64,000 nt of DNA from Cardinalis cardinalis (Eukaryota; Chordata; Aves; Passeriformes; Cardinalidae). Below the pieces are notes generated by a model. The model saw only the letters and a list, made by a program, of their open reading frames with translations, was not told where the DNA came from and ran no database searches. Below, piece after piece: positions 48,071 to 58,688 of this stretch; within the stretch, counting starts at the first letter, position 1, and every line of letters begins with the position of its first letter. A program made the position numbers and the translations under genes. The stretch is from the NCBI GenBank assembly GCA_014549065.1, contig JACDOX010000387.1, positions 70,858-134,857 of the forward strand, written 5' to 3'.

Positions 48071-50477
48071 TGTTCCTCTCATGCTTGTCTCTGGAAGGTG
48101 ACCTCTGTCCAGCTCATACCCCCTCCCTGTATAGGAAAACCTCCTGCTGTTCTTAAGCACGCTTTTGACTTGTGGAGTTGCTTGTCAGATTCTACCCTCC
48201 GACAATTGTGTCACTCTGAAATCTTGTTACTGGCTTTACTTTCATTCTTGGCTAAATCAGTATCAACTGTGTGGAGTGTAACGGCAGCTAAACAATTAAC
48301 TGCTGTAGTTTCAGCTGGAAATGGCTGTGTGCAATAGCTGGGTTTTTGCATTCCTAAATGATAACAATTTTCATCAACATTTGAGCTTTAACATCTCCCC
48401 TCTCTTGAATGAGGGAAATCATCTGTCTAGGACTAAAGCAATTGCACTGTGACTTTTGCACTGCAAAGAACTGCTGGGGAGTGGTGGTTACCTGCCCTCT
48501 GCAGGTGAGGGCTCAGCTCCAGGGGAATGATGCTAAAGATGAGGTAGGAATGTCGCATTTTATGATATTTCAACCTGTACAGATTAAATACTGTTATTCA
48601 AACAAGCCCGTGCTCTGGTGATTAATCTCTTACTAACCAAATGAGTCACAGGGGGGCTCNCAGGGCCACGCCTGCCCTTGCTGCTCGTGGTCTCCAGGAA
48701 GGTGCAGGTCAGATTTGAGGCTGTGCCCTGTGGAGATGGGAAAAGCAGAACTCTTCCCAGCACGTGGACATGGAGTTGGGAGGCTTTATAGGGACTCTTC
48801 TTCAGGGTTTGTGGGGGCAGTTCCAGAACACTGTGCCACCAAGTTGCAGCACGAATACAAAATCCCCTCGAGCTTGTGGGAGGGATCAAAGGGAGGGAAG
48901 GGGTGGGGCCAAGATGACTTTAAACCAGGTCTAGGAAACGATTTGGAAATGGCTGGAGCTTGTCCTTGTTTGGCCGTGTTGACTGTTAACCCCNTCTCAC
49001 CCTTCCCTGGAAAAGGGGACTCCAGTCTGTGGGCATGGAGGTCAAAGTGCCAGGAACTGGAATGGGACCTGGGGTCACTTGTGGAGTGGCAGCAGCCTGG
49101 GGTGAGGTTGTGTCACTTGAACAGTGACCTGGATTTAGCCAGCAAGGAGGGTAAGGGGTCTGGGAGCCAAGTGTGGGAGCAGTTCTAGGTCTGGGCTGGA
49201 CACATCTATTTTTGCATGAGGAACAAGGTCTGGGCTGGTTTGGGGGCTGTGGGGTTCCATTTTCATGTATGACTCCCTCTGTGGGGGCAGGAGAGGCTCT
49301 GCAAGGGCCACTTGAGGACAGACTTGTGTCTCAAGGCCAGCTGCTGGGGGCAGGCACTGTGGGGATGTGCAGGGGTGCAGCTGGGGCCCATGTCCATCTG
49401 CTGGTCACTGGAGCAGACTGGTGAGCCCCAGGCTGGATTCTGGANGAGCTGAGCCTCCTTGCCCAGCTCCTGGAGGGATCCAGAGCCTGTGTGTGTATAG
49501 TTCCCAACAGCCCTTCACGGTGACCAGGGGCAGGGTGAGGGTGTTGGTGCTNTTGTGCCAGTGCTGAACACTGACCTGGATGGATGGCATGAGCACATTC
49601 CCTGTGTGTGCCCAGTGGGAATGCTGGCTCAGCCTTGCTGCTGGTGGCACATGGGGACATGAAGCTGTAGTGGCCTCACCTCCATGGGCAACCCCTTACA
49701 ATCAGTATTCACAGGGTTTTAAAGGAGATGACAGCTGCTTTCTCTACCCTGGGCTCTTCCACTGCCACTCAGGAAAGGAGTTCTGAGAGCTGATCCAATT
49801 CTGTGCGAACTGTGGTGTATTCAGGNCTTGCTTGCCCTGTCCTCCCTGAGCACGCAAAAAGCCGAATTTAGCAGGAAAAGCAGAGAGCAGAAGATGGTAA
49901 CTGACCTGTGGCCAACTCCTGCCACACAAAGGGACATGGCAGAGAGAGGTAGGAAAGCTACATGGAAGATCCTACAGCTGGCAAAGTACATCATAGTGCC
50001 AGAGACAGACAGGAGCAGAGGTGACAGGGCAGATGTAACAAGGTACAGCAGCAGAAAGAGGTGAAGGCGACAAGACAGAATACTTGCTCCTTCTGTTCTG
50101 GAATGTGTGCCCAAGTTCCTTGGGATAAGAAATCCTCATCTGGAGCAGTACGTGGGGTGATTTCTGGCTCCAGAAGGGCGTAACCAGCAGGAAATTTCTG
50201 GCTATCTCCTAACTTAATTTTCCTACAGCAGACTAGGGCCAGGTTTTTCNTGTAGATGTCTGATCCTTGAAGGTTGAGTTAAGGAAACTAAAAGTACATC
50301 AGGCGGTGTGGCACAACAATAACAAAAGGGCAGAGAACAGGAAGCCCTGTGTTCTATGAACCCAGATATGGGGAGTGTCCAGTGTTTTGTTTCATTATGC
50401 TAGCCAAGTACGGCAGTATCTCAAAACTCCCTGCCTGTAACTGTGCTGGGTTAAAGTAATTAAGCACAGGTTATGGT
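48071..50477. other. Intergenic DNA between convergent ATL2 and EIF4A3
   Basis: This is ordinary GC-moderate DNA without a recognisable exon or mobile element. Open frames on both strands are short and overlap one another. Both flanking genes are transcribed toward it. Confidence 0.65.
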
Positions 50478-50651
50478 AAAACCTCCTTTTTTAATTGAAA
50501 AACATGGGTGGGAGTACAGACAATATTTACACAAGTTCTCAAGCGCAGCTCAACTCAAGAACATATGACAAAAAATACGATAAAAGGATGTGGGTCCAAA
50601 AGATAATTGTGGAGGGTACCAAAAGGTACAACTTCCTGCTAACACAGACCT
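50478..50651 (-). other. EIF4A3: EIF4A3 3' untranslated region with ATTAAA signal
   Basis: Downstream of the EIF4A3 stop (50652-50654) the minus strand carries a short leader-like AT-rich 3' UTR with the variant poly(A) signal ATTAAA at 50495-50490, about 155 bases after the stop. The cleavage site is therefore expected near 50470-50480. Confidence 0.7.
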
Positions 50652-53600
50652 TCAGATCAGATCAGCAACTGAAACGAGAGAAAAGGAAAGGATTAGAAGC
50701 ATTAACTGAGTGTGTGGAGAGCCGCAGCCCAGCGGGACAGCCCAGCACTGCTGCCCCAGAGGAAGGGCCTCTGGCTCTCCCCAGAGGAAGGGCCAGCACC
50801 ACGCACCGTTCATGGGCATCTCGTCGATCTGGGTGGAGTAGTACTGCTCGATGTCCCGCAGGATGCGGATGTCGTCGTTCTTCACAAAGTTGATGGCGAC
50901 GCCTTTCCGGCCGTACCTGCCCGAGCGGCCGATTCTGCAGAGGCACGAGGGAAGAGGGAATGGAGCCACTGTGGGAGACTTCCCCCAGCCCCCAGTGGCC
51001 CGTGGGAAGCCCCAGCCTACCTGTGTATGTAGAGCTCTCTGTTGTTGGGCAGGTCGTAGTTAATGATCAGTGACACCTGAGGCACATCCAGGCCTCGAGC
51101 CCACACGTCTGTGGAAATAAGAACTCGGCTGCAAAGAGAAGGGCACAGTCAGGACTCCTCTGGGAACCCCCAGTCTCCAGCACAGAGCAGCCCCTCTTTT
51201 CTGGGAACCCCCAGTCTCCAGCACAGAGCAGCCCCTCTTTTCTGGGAACCCCCAGTCTCCAGCACAGAGCAGCCCCTCTTTTCTGGGAACCCCCAGTCTC
51301 CAGCACAGAGCAGCCCCTCTTTTCTGGGAACCCCCAGTCTCCAGCACAGAGCAGCCCCTCTTTTCTGGGAACCCCCAGTCTCCAGCACAGAGCATCCCCT
51401 GCTATTCCACGCTCCTCCCTGCCCACAGCACACCAGTAGCATGCACACTTCTGCTGCATGGAAAGCTGTCCCTTGCACTAGCACCAAACTGCAGCCAAGA
51501 CAGGACCAACACAGCTCGGATCTTTCAGAAGGAATAATGCTCCCAAGTGTTTAAAATACTGAGGATGGAGCACAAACATTTTTCCTTGAATTTTAAATGC
51601 AGCAATTCTCAACATCTTCAGCAAAACAGAACAGACTAATTCTACACCCAGAGCTATGAGTGTCCCTCCTTGGAAAATGGCAAGCTCTCAACCCTTCCAC
51701 ACCACAGGAGAGAGATGGAAATCAGAGTTCTCCTCAATCTGAGCTGAACAAAGCCTTGAGACAGAGGCATTAGTGTTTTCCTGCCCTGAGGCAGCACTGA
51801 TCTAAGCAACATTAGGGGCATTTACCTTGCNCCAGATCTGAACTCTTTCATGATGGACTCTCTCTCCTTCTGGGGCATGTCCCCATGCATGGAGGAAACT
51901 GTGAAGTTGGCTTCCCTCATCTTCTCTGTGAGCCAGTCAACCTGTGAACACAGCCTGGGTTAGCTCCTTGCTCAGCCAGCCAAGCACAGCAGCTGGGCTC
52001 CAGAATGTTTGCTGAGATGGGCTGGTATGGACTGAGACACTTCCACAAGCATTCTGAGAGTAAGGGAAGTAAATAATCCTTACAAAGCATCAGCTATATG
52101 ATACAGGGCTCCACAAGCCCTTTGAGGAAAGGAATTAAGAGCATCTATTCAGGAAGTGTGGCTTTGCTCCAGGAATTACAAGCAGTTAGACTGAGCACAT
52201 TCTTACTTCTCCAAAAAGGCAATTCCTGTCAGCTGTATCAGGTCTGCCTCTGTTTTTTCAAGTTAGGCACATCCCAAAGGTTTAACCTATGGTCCTACTG
52301 AACTATTTCCAAATGGGGGAGCAACCAGACCTCTTAACTAATCCAGCATTGTTGGAGTCACCCTCAGGAAGCACCACGCCCCTCTGATGGCCCCTGTACC
52401 TTTCTCTTGGTGTTACAGAAGATGACAGCCTGGGTGATGGTCAGTGTGTCGTAGAGATCACACAAGGTATCAAACTTCCACTCTTCCCTCTCCACAGCCA
52501 CGAAAAACTGCTTGATTCCTTCGAGGGTCAACTCATCACTGCAGGGAAGAGCACCACAAGCAGTAAGAAGGACTGAGTGTGCTTCACCAGAGACCACCCC
52601 TCTGCCCCATGTGCTGTGGGCTGCTGGGTCCAGATGGATTCCAAGTTGTTCTAGAAAGTCCTGGGAAAACTCAGCTTTAAGAAGAGCCCTGAACGTGACC
52701 TATTCAGCAGAGACTGGAAGTGCTCTGCTCCAGCCAGACAGCTCCAAAGGGGAACATTTCTGTTCTCATCATTTTTACATTCCAGCTTCATAACAGAGAG
52801 ACTGAAGAAAGTCTCAAGAAGCTTGACTGTACTAAATGGAGCAGTGTAAGAGCTCAGGCAAGAGGGAGGCTCCTCCAAGTCCCAGAGCACAAGGACCCAT
52901 GACACCACCAGATGTAAAATGTGCCTCCAAGAACACCCAGGATCAGTTGGCTAAAGGGGCTTTTTGCCTGCCATGTAATAGGAGATTTTAACTGGAAGCC
53001 TAAAAAACTCCTCCAGGGAAACCCAGGAACTGGATAAGTGTAAAGGATAGATTTCCACGAGGAGAGACTGCTATCCATGGGGAGAATGAGGGGACAGCCA
53101 GGCTGCGCAGCAGCACACAGAACTGGACAAGGATAAAGTCAGGGAGATAAGCCAGCCCCTGCTGGGAAACAGGACACGAGCACATCTGTGGACACTNAGG
53201 AACGATGAGAAGGAACACAGAGACTCCCTGAACATTTAAATCAGTGAATACTGTGAACTGCCCAGGGCTGCACTAACTCAGAGTCCCTGTTCTCTCCAAG
53301 GAAACTCACTGACCGTTTCACCAGGATGCGGATGGGGTCTGTCATGAACTTGTTGGTCATCTCCAAGATTTCATGCGGCAAAGTGGCGCTGATCAGGACC
53401 ACCTGTGTGGCTGGAGGCAGGTATCTGTACACATCATAAATCTGCTCCTTGAAGCCTGCAGTGCAAGTCAAACCACACACAACAGTTAGCACATCCCTCT
53501 CCCAAATCTCCTCTTTCACAATCTGATCTGGAATTGAGTACTGGGTCTATACTATGGGATGAGCATAAATGTGTGAATCAGTAACATCAGACAAGGCTTG

Positions 53601-56600
53601 TTGCATAGCTTAACCTACTACAGCCCATAACTAACTGTAACAGTCTAACTTTTTAAACTTTAACTTNTAACTTTTTAGAAGAGGGCCTGCCAGCTGGGAC
53701 ACCCTAGAATCTCAAAGAAGCAAGGAGAAAGCAAGCAGAAGGGAGACAAATGTTTTACCTTTATTGAGCATTTCATCTGCTTCATCCAAAACCAGCATTT
53801 TGATGGCACGAGTTCTTAGACTTCTGCGACGAATCATATCTGTAAGATTTCACTTTGTGAGATGAGAATGCTCTNAAAGCAAGTGTGCCCCACCACTGTC
53901 AGGGCATTTTGGTGGAGGAGGGACAGATGTGAGGAATACAAAACGCCAGGTGAACTTCATGTCAGTAGAATCCACAAAGCCTGTTTGAGAGTCAGCCTAG
54001 TTTGACAGCTGCTAATTTTTGGTGGGCTTTTTTTTCCACTTGTGGGGACCAGTTCATGCTCTCCCAGTGACAGAAACTTGTGTAAGTGCTGTGTATTCCT
54101 CAGACATCCAGAAGATGGGAGCCTGAAGGCCAACACTACCCCTGTGGGGTAACTGCATGAGCAGTAAGTGCTAAACTCTTCATACAGTGGAACCAGAAGG
54201 TACCAGCTGCGAGTGCACCTGATTTAACAAAGATGGAGCAACCACCAGGACACAGAAAACGCGGGCCTAATTCTGGCATTCATCAGGCCTGGCTCCTATC
54301 CCCTTGAAGATTCAGGGACTGCAATACTTTCTCCTTTTTCCAAAGCCACCACATTAAGAGTCACCTCAACAACGGAAAGCAATGCATAAACAGAAAAAAT
54401 GAAAATACCACCATCACCAATTTCCCCCAGTCTTTCCCAGGCACAAGAGCAGTTAAGTTGTTACCTTGTTACACTTCCCCTCAATGTTACATTGCCGGTG
54501 TTACAATAAACGCCAGGATTTCCTTACCGAACACCCTGCCAGGAGTGCCAGCCACCACGTGCTGCCCATAATCCAGTTTGCGGATGTCCTCGCCCACGTT
54601 GGTGCCCCCGATGCAGGCGTGGCACTGCACGTTCATGTAGTCTCCCAGGGCGAGAAGGCCCTGTTGGGTACAAAGCAAGGGATTCACCACCCCAGCTCTC
54701 CCCAGGCTGCCTCTGTCAGGAGATGCTGGCCTGTGCAGCCATGCTGTGTGTTTTTTAAAGAGATGTCAGCACAAGGAATTAAAAGGATTTTTTAAATGTC
54801 TGTTACCCAAACCTCCACAACAGCAGGCCTTAAAACACTGGGAACTCATTTCCTCAGGGACCACAACTGCTTTAGATGGGCTGGCCTTAAAAACTCAGTT
54901 AGGGCTCTGCAAAACCTCAGGCTGCCAAAGCAATGAATACAATGCCGAGGAGCAAACGGGCCTGTATCAGACCATGCTTTTGTTATTTCCCTCAGAAAGA
55001 GAAAGAAAAAGTGGAAGCTGTGCTTAGAGCTCTGCTAGAGAATCACCAGAGCACTGGTCCCAGGCCTTGCAAGGCTCCCCAGACAAGGAGTGCGATGCTC
55101 CTACCTTCTGGATCTGCACAGCCAGCTCCCGAGTCGGCGCCAGGATCAGGGCTTGGGTCTCACGAACCTGTTAGAGCATGGAATCACATGGATTAACCAC
55201 AGGCAGAGCCAGGCATGCAAGAGGTTATGGAGCTCACAGAACAGAAGCTGTGAAATGCCACAGCTGAAGGATTTAGAACAGAATTTTGTGCTAAAAAAAA
55301 AAGAAAAAGGTGTGTACATTTCTTGCTAAATAGAACCAAATTTCAAGTCCTTCAGTTCTGTGTGTTTGGTTCAGATAAACACCTTGCATTGCTCAAGGAC
55401 TCCAAGACAAAGTTTTGGGGCATCACCTCTAAAAGTTATTACAAGCACTTTGCAGAAATAAATCAAAAGCTGTCCTTTCCACTTAGAACATGCAACCTTA
55501 ATTTCTATGTCCCCAGACAGTGACAGATGAGTAACAATCCCAGCCCACTGAATACCACCCTTTTATTCAATTGCATCTGCATGTCCAATTATAGCCCAAA
55601 ACTACTGGATGGACACAATGCTCCTAAGCAGAACAAGAGCAAACAGCTGTCAGTCAAAAACCTAGCTTTGATTCTGTGCAATGTGTGGCACTTGCTCAGA
55701 CAGGCTGATGATGCTGTTGGGACTGTCTGAAGACAATTCTGCTTGCTGAGAGATTAACTTAGCCCTACGAGGTGAAAGAGGTCAGCTGTTAAAGACAACT
55801 TTATCATTNCAAGACATCATCTCAACTTATTTTGCCAGACTGGCTTTAACAGTTAAATTGTTACAGAGTCTGGTGAGGTTCTCAGTCAGAATTCTGTCTG
55901 AGGTTCACTGCCCATAATTAAAAGATTTCAAAGTAAAATTTCATTTATTCACTCTTATAGAACACATTTTTATGATGAAGACCAGTGATTTAGTAAAAAT
56001 TATTTTTAGCATGTGCTGCTCTGAGATTACCTGTATATCCAGGCATTGTAGAACAGATATGGAGAACGTTGCTGTCTTCCCTGTTCCCGACTGTGACCTG
56101 AGAAACAGATGTTTGGTGAATACTCTGCATGTCTGGACAAACAGCACAGGCAATTCCAACACATTCCACCCCTCTGCTCTCTCCCACCCACCCACAGCTA
56201 AGAACTCAACAGTGGCAACAAAGCTATGATCAGAGCCTGATCTGCTGTCAGGCAGCTCTGAGAGCTGCAATACCAGGGACAGAACACTCCAGGGTCTCCA
56301 GCTCTGGCACCTTCACTCCTTATCAGAGCAGCATTTTAACTTTCTGCCATCTGCCACACGTACACTTTTTTCAAGTAAATGACAGATAAAACAATGCAAT
56401 TTGCATGGCCAGTAATTTGCACTGGTGACCAAGAAAGGATTGCTTCAGTGGGATGAATATCCTTCTTTGTCTCTAAGGCATATTTTTTACAGTAACTAAA
56501 CCTAATCAACTTTGGCATTAACTGGCAGAGGATCACAACAAGTTAGGCAATGTCACTGTTTGCTTGTCACACTATAAAACCACAGCGTAGCTTGAATTGG

Positions 56601-57286
56601 AAGGGAACTAAACAACATCCAGCTCCATCCCCCACCCTGCCATGGGAAGGAACACCTCCCACTAGACCAGGTTGCCCAGAGCCCCATCCAGCCTGGCTCT
56701 GAGCACTTCCAGGGATGGGACACCCACAGCTGCTCTGGCCAACCTGTCCCCGTATCCCACCAATTTCAGGTCATTCCCCACACCCTGCCAGGCACCAGCC
56801 CAGGCCCACGGGTGGCCGATCCCGCTTCCAGCCTCAAGGCAGGGAATGTGCCCGACACCACCCCTGCACTCACTGGGCGATCACGTCTCTGCCCTTGATG
56901 ATCTGCTTGATGGCTCGCTGCTGGATGGCCGACGGCTTCTCGAACCCTGCGGGGCCAAGAGACACCGTCAGGCCAGGCCAGGCCCGGCCGCAGGGCGCAG
57001 GCGTGGCCGGGCGCACATCCGGGCCCTGCCGCGGGCCCCGCACCGCTCCGAGCCCTCAGCCCGAGCCCCGGCCCCGCGCCCCCGACCCCGTGGCCCTTCC
57101 CCTGCGGCCCCGCAGCCCACCGTAGGCGTAGATGCCGCGCAGCAGGTCCTCCCGCAGGCCCATGGTGTCGAAGGTGGGCGTCACGTCCACCTCCTCGCTG
57201 GTCTCGAACTCCACCTTGGTCATGTCCTCCTCCTTCATGAGGCGCTTCCGCGCCGAGCCCCCCGCTGACCCCGCGGACCCCGCCAT
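50652..57286 (-). CDS. EIF4A3: Eukaryotic initiation factor 4A-III, exon junction complex helicase (12 coding exons)
   Basis: EIF4A3 is the DEAD-box ATPase that clamps the exon junction complex onto spliced mRNA upstream of junctions, with MAGOH, RBM8A and CASC3. Coding exons on the minus strand, first to last: 57286-57121, 56946-56874, 56097-56031, 55167-55105, 54660-54528, 53839-53759, 53455-53314, 52538-52400, 51941-51826, 51128-51021, 50934-50807, 50668-50652. Phases match throughout and give 410 codons plus stop (human 411). Motifs: I SQSGTGKT (81-88), Ia PTRELA, Ib TPGR, II DEAD (186-189), III SAT (217-219), VI HRIGRSGR (362-369); the end is NVADLI. I chose the start at 57286 because [10 protein letters not shown] leads into the conserved [17 protein letters not shown] and fits human length. 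The frame also opens further upstream at 57313. One N at 51831 is in a third codon position of a glycine and is silent. Confidence 0.96.
51160..51402. repeat. 41-bp minisatellite, about 5.9 copies, in an EIF4A3 intron
   Basis: Units start at 51160, 51201, 51242, 51283, 51324 and 51365. They are identical for five copies (CTGGGAACCCCCAGTCTCCA plus 21 more bases); the last copy diverges at its end. The array lies in the intron between EIF4A3 coding exons 9 and 10 and begins only 31 bases before the exon-10 acceptor, so the likely branch-point region is at or next to the repeat. On the transcribed strand it is G-rich. Because 41 is not a multiple of three, all minus frames show repeated pseudo-peptides, which are not genes. 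Confidence 0.95.
56590..56782 (-). mobile_element. CR1 LINE 3' tail fragment
   Basis: In plus-strand reading it shows the antisense CR1 signature: GAATTGGAAGGGAACTAAAC, then CACCCTGCCATGGGAAGGAA, ACACCTCCCACTAGACCAGG and CACTTCCAGGGATGGGACAC. It lies in EIF4A3 intron 2, in the same orientation as the gene, about 90 bases from exon 2. Confidence 0.88.
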
Positions 57287-57530
57287 GGCCGCGCCGCCAC
57301 CTCCACCGCACAACGCCCGCCGCGCGCGCCCCGCTCCGCCACTGCGCCTGCGCGGGGGGCGGGCGGGAGCGGCGCGCGCCTGCGCAGGGACGGGCCGGGA
57401 GCGGCGCAGGGCACGGCACGCGCGTGCGCCTGCGCGGGGCGTGCGCGTGAGGGCATGGGGCGCGCGCGCGGGACCACGGGATGGCCGGGGATTGGAAGGG
57501 CCCTGAGGGGGTCGGCCCCGCTGGGTCTGG
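56880..57530 (-). promoter_or_regulatory. EIF4A3: EIF4A3 CpG-island promoter
   Basis: Dense CpG and GC-rich DNA surrounds exon 1 (57286-57121) and extends about 200 bases upstream, with repeated CGCGC motifs and direct GCGCCTGCGC(A/G)-like tracts near 57345-57450 that resemble NRF1 sites (GCGCATGCGC type). No TATA box is evident, in line with a housekeeping promoter. Confidence 0.8.
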
Positions 57531-57534
57531 AGTG

Positions 57535-57945
57535 TCCCCAGAGAGGGAGAACCCGCGACCTCCCTTCCCTGAGCAGCCGCTCCAGTGCCCTGCCACGCTC
57601 AGTGCAAAGAAGTTGTTCCTCATGCTGAGGTGGAATTTCGTGTTTTAGTTTATAGCCACTGCTCCCCGTCCTGCCGCTGGGCGCCACTGGAAAGAGCCTG
57701 GCACCATCCTCTTGGCACCTGCCCTTGAGCTATTTGTATGTACTGGCGAGATCCCCGCTCAGTCCTCTCCTCTCCAGACTAAGCAGGCCCAGCCCCCTCA
57801 ACCTCTCCTAAGGAGAGGTGCGCCGGCCCCGTCATCACCTCATCGCCCTCCACTGGGCTCTCTCCAGGAGCTCCCTGCCTTTCCTGCCCTGAGGAGCNCA
57901 GACCTGGACACAGCACTGCGGAAAGAGCTCCCTCCGCCTCCTGTC
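57535..57945 (-). mobile_element. CR1 LINE fragment within the EIF4A3 upstream region
   Basis: Plus-strand reading shows antisense CR1 sequence along its length: GCAAAGAAGTTGTTCCTCAT, GAGGTGGAATTTCGTGTTTT, CATCCTCTTGGCACCTGCCC, GAGATCCCCGCTCAGTCCTC and CCACTGGGCTCTCTCCAGGA. It is GC-enriched and diverged. It separates the EIF4A3 CpG island from a second CpG-rich patch at about 57960-58170. Confidence 0.88.
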
Positions 57946-57959
57946 GCTGTTCTTCCCGA

Positions 57960-58168
57960 ATCACCCCGGGAAATGCATCCAGGGCGCTGGACGGGCATGT
58001 GCGCGCGGCATGCGCATGCGCGGGGTGTCAGGGCCGAACGGAGCCGAGAGGAGCCGAGCCCAGCCGGCCCAGCCGAGCCGAGCCGAGNNGNGCCGNGNNG
58101 GGCCGGGCCGGGCCGGGCCGATGCTGCAGTGCCTGCGTCCCCGCGGATGCATAACCCCGTTTCCCACG
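57960..58168. promoter_or_regulatory. Second CpG-rich patch with a plus-strand donor, possible promoter
   Basis: CpG density rises again after the CR1 copy, with NRF1-like CGCGCGGCATGCGCATGCGC at 57998-58017. On the plus strand an ATG at 58121 starts 16 codons and reaches a strong donor (CCCACG|GTATGT at 58168/58169), so this could be the 5' end of a plus-strand transcript heading toward the gap. The evidence is only motif-level. Confidence 0.4.
58041..58120. repeat. GC-rich pentanucleotide repeat (GAGCC / GGGCC) with unresolved bases
   Basis: Tandem GAGCC units grade into GGGCC units (58100-58118), with a cluster of N between 58088 and 58099. The unresolved bases suggest a sequencing problem typical of GC-rich repeats, and the true length may differ. 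Confidence 0.8.
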
Positions 58169-58278
58169 GTATGTCAGTGTCTCTTAAGCAGCCAAGATTG
58201 AACATCTCCATGGGATGAGGTTTGTAAAAAGGATCCTGGTTGATGGCCTTGATCTGCAGCTCCATGAGGGGATTTCCA
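58168..58278 (-). other. Exon-like coding segment of unknown gene
   Basis: Minus strand: a CTTAG acceptor is followed by 36 open codons between split codons, giving a peptide that looks like real protein (it includes LMELQIKAINQDPFYKPHP and ends CLRDTDI). Codon choice is balanced, unlike the surrounding GC-rich frames. The donor at its end (ACC|GTGGGA) is weak, and the frame stays open into the CpG patch. I do not recognise the family. It could be a real exon, a retrocopy fragment, or misplaced sequence near the assembly gap. Confidence 0.45.
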
Positions 58279-58451
58279 CTAAGCTTGGGTAAGGAGCAAT
58301 TAAGTCCTTGCCAGTCCCCTACACAGGACAGTTCGTTTGTGTTTGATGTTTTAAAACGATCCTGTAGGGAATCCAGACATCACACACTTAGAGAGGTTAC
58401 TCTATCTATTTCCCCATGCCCCCCCCAACAAAACAAAAAAACCACCCCAAC

Positions 58452-58548
58452 NNNNNNNNNNNNNNNNNNNNNNNNNNNNNNNNNNNNNNNNNNNNNNNNN
58501 NNNNNNNNNNNNNNNNNNNNNNNNNNNNNNNNNNNNNNNNNNNNNNNN
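58452..58548. other. Assembly gap (run of N)
   Basis: A run of about 97 N flanked by C/A-rich low-complexity sequence on the left and a poly-A tract on the right. Order and orientation across it cannot be checked from the sequence. Confidence 0.99.
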
Positions 58549-58600
58549 AAAAAAAAAAAAACAAACCAAAAAAACAGAAGAAGGAGGCTGAAGATCAGGG

Positions 58601-58606
58601 TTTATT
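58601..58606 (-). terminator. AATAAA poly(A) signal of the unidentified minus-strand gene
   Basis: The hexamer overlaps the stop codon of the 58602-58688 exon, implying almost no 3' UTR. U-rich sequence follows within 20-50 bases on the minus strand. Confidence 0.5.
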
Positions 58607-58688
58607 GAGAATTCAGGCCAAGATACTTCTTTTCACGGTCTTTCATGGTGATTCCATAGGATTCAGTCAGGCGTCTGAGGGTGGTGAT
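58602..58688 (-). CDS. Terminal coding exon of an unidentified minus-strand gene
   Basis: Minus strand: the acceptor CTCCCCCAG is followed in phase 0 by 28 codons (TTLRRLTESYGITMKDREKK, then YLGLNSQ) and a TAA stop. The stop overlaps a consensus AATAAA at 58606-58601, and a T-rich stretch follows downstream (58580-58549), as expected of a poly(A) site. The short basic/polar C-terminus looks like genuine coding sequence. Upstream exons should lie at higher coordinates; I could not find a convincing one before 59.2 kb. No family was recognised. Confidence 0.5.
   Translation of the reverse strand: MTTLRRLTESYGITMKDREKKYLGLNSQ

Noticed and set aside
51060..51554. Long repetitive open frames (on both strands) with peptides such as [14 protein letters not shown]
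   Set aside because: They are translations of the 41-bp minisatellite and appear in several frames because 41 is not divisible by three. They lie in an EIF4A3 intron.
56766..57623. 285-residue minus-strand open frame over EIF4A3 exons 1-2
   Set aside because: It is out of frame with both exons and consists of GC-rich low-complexity translation; the true EIF4A3 frame and splice sites account for the region.
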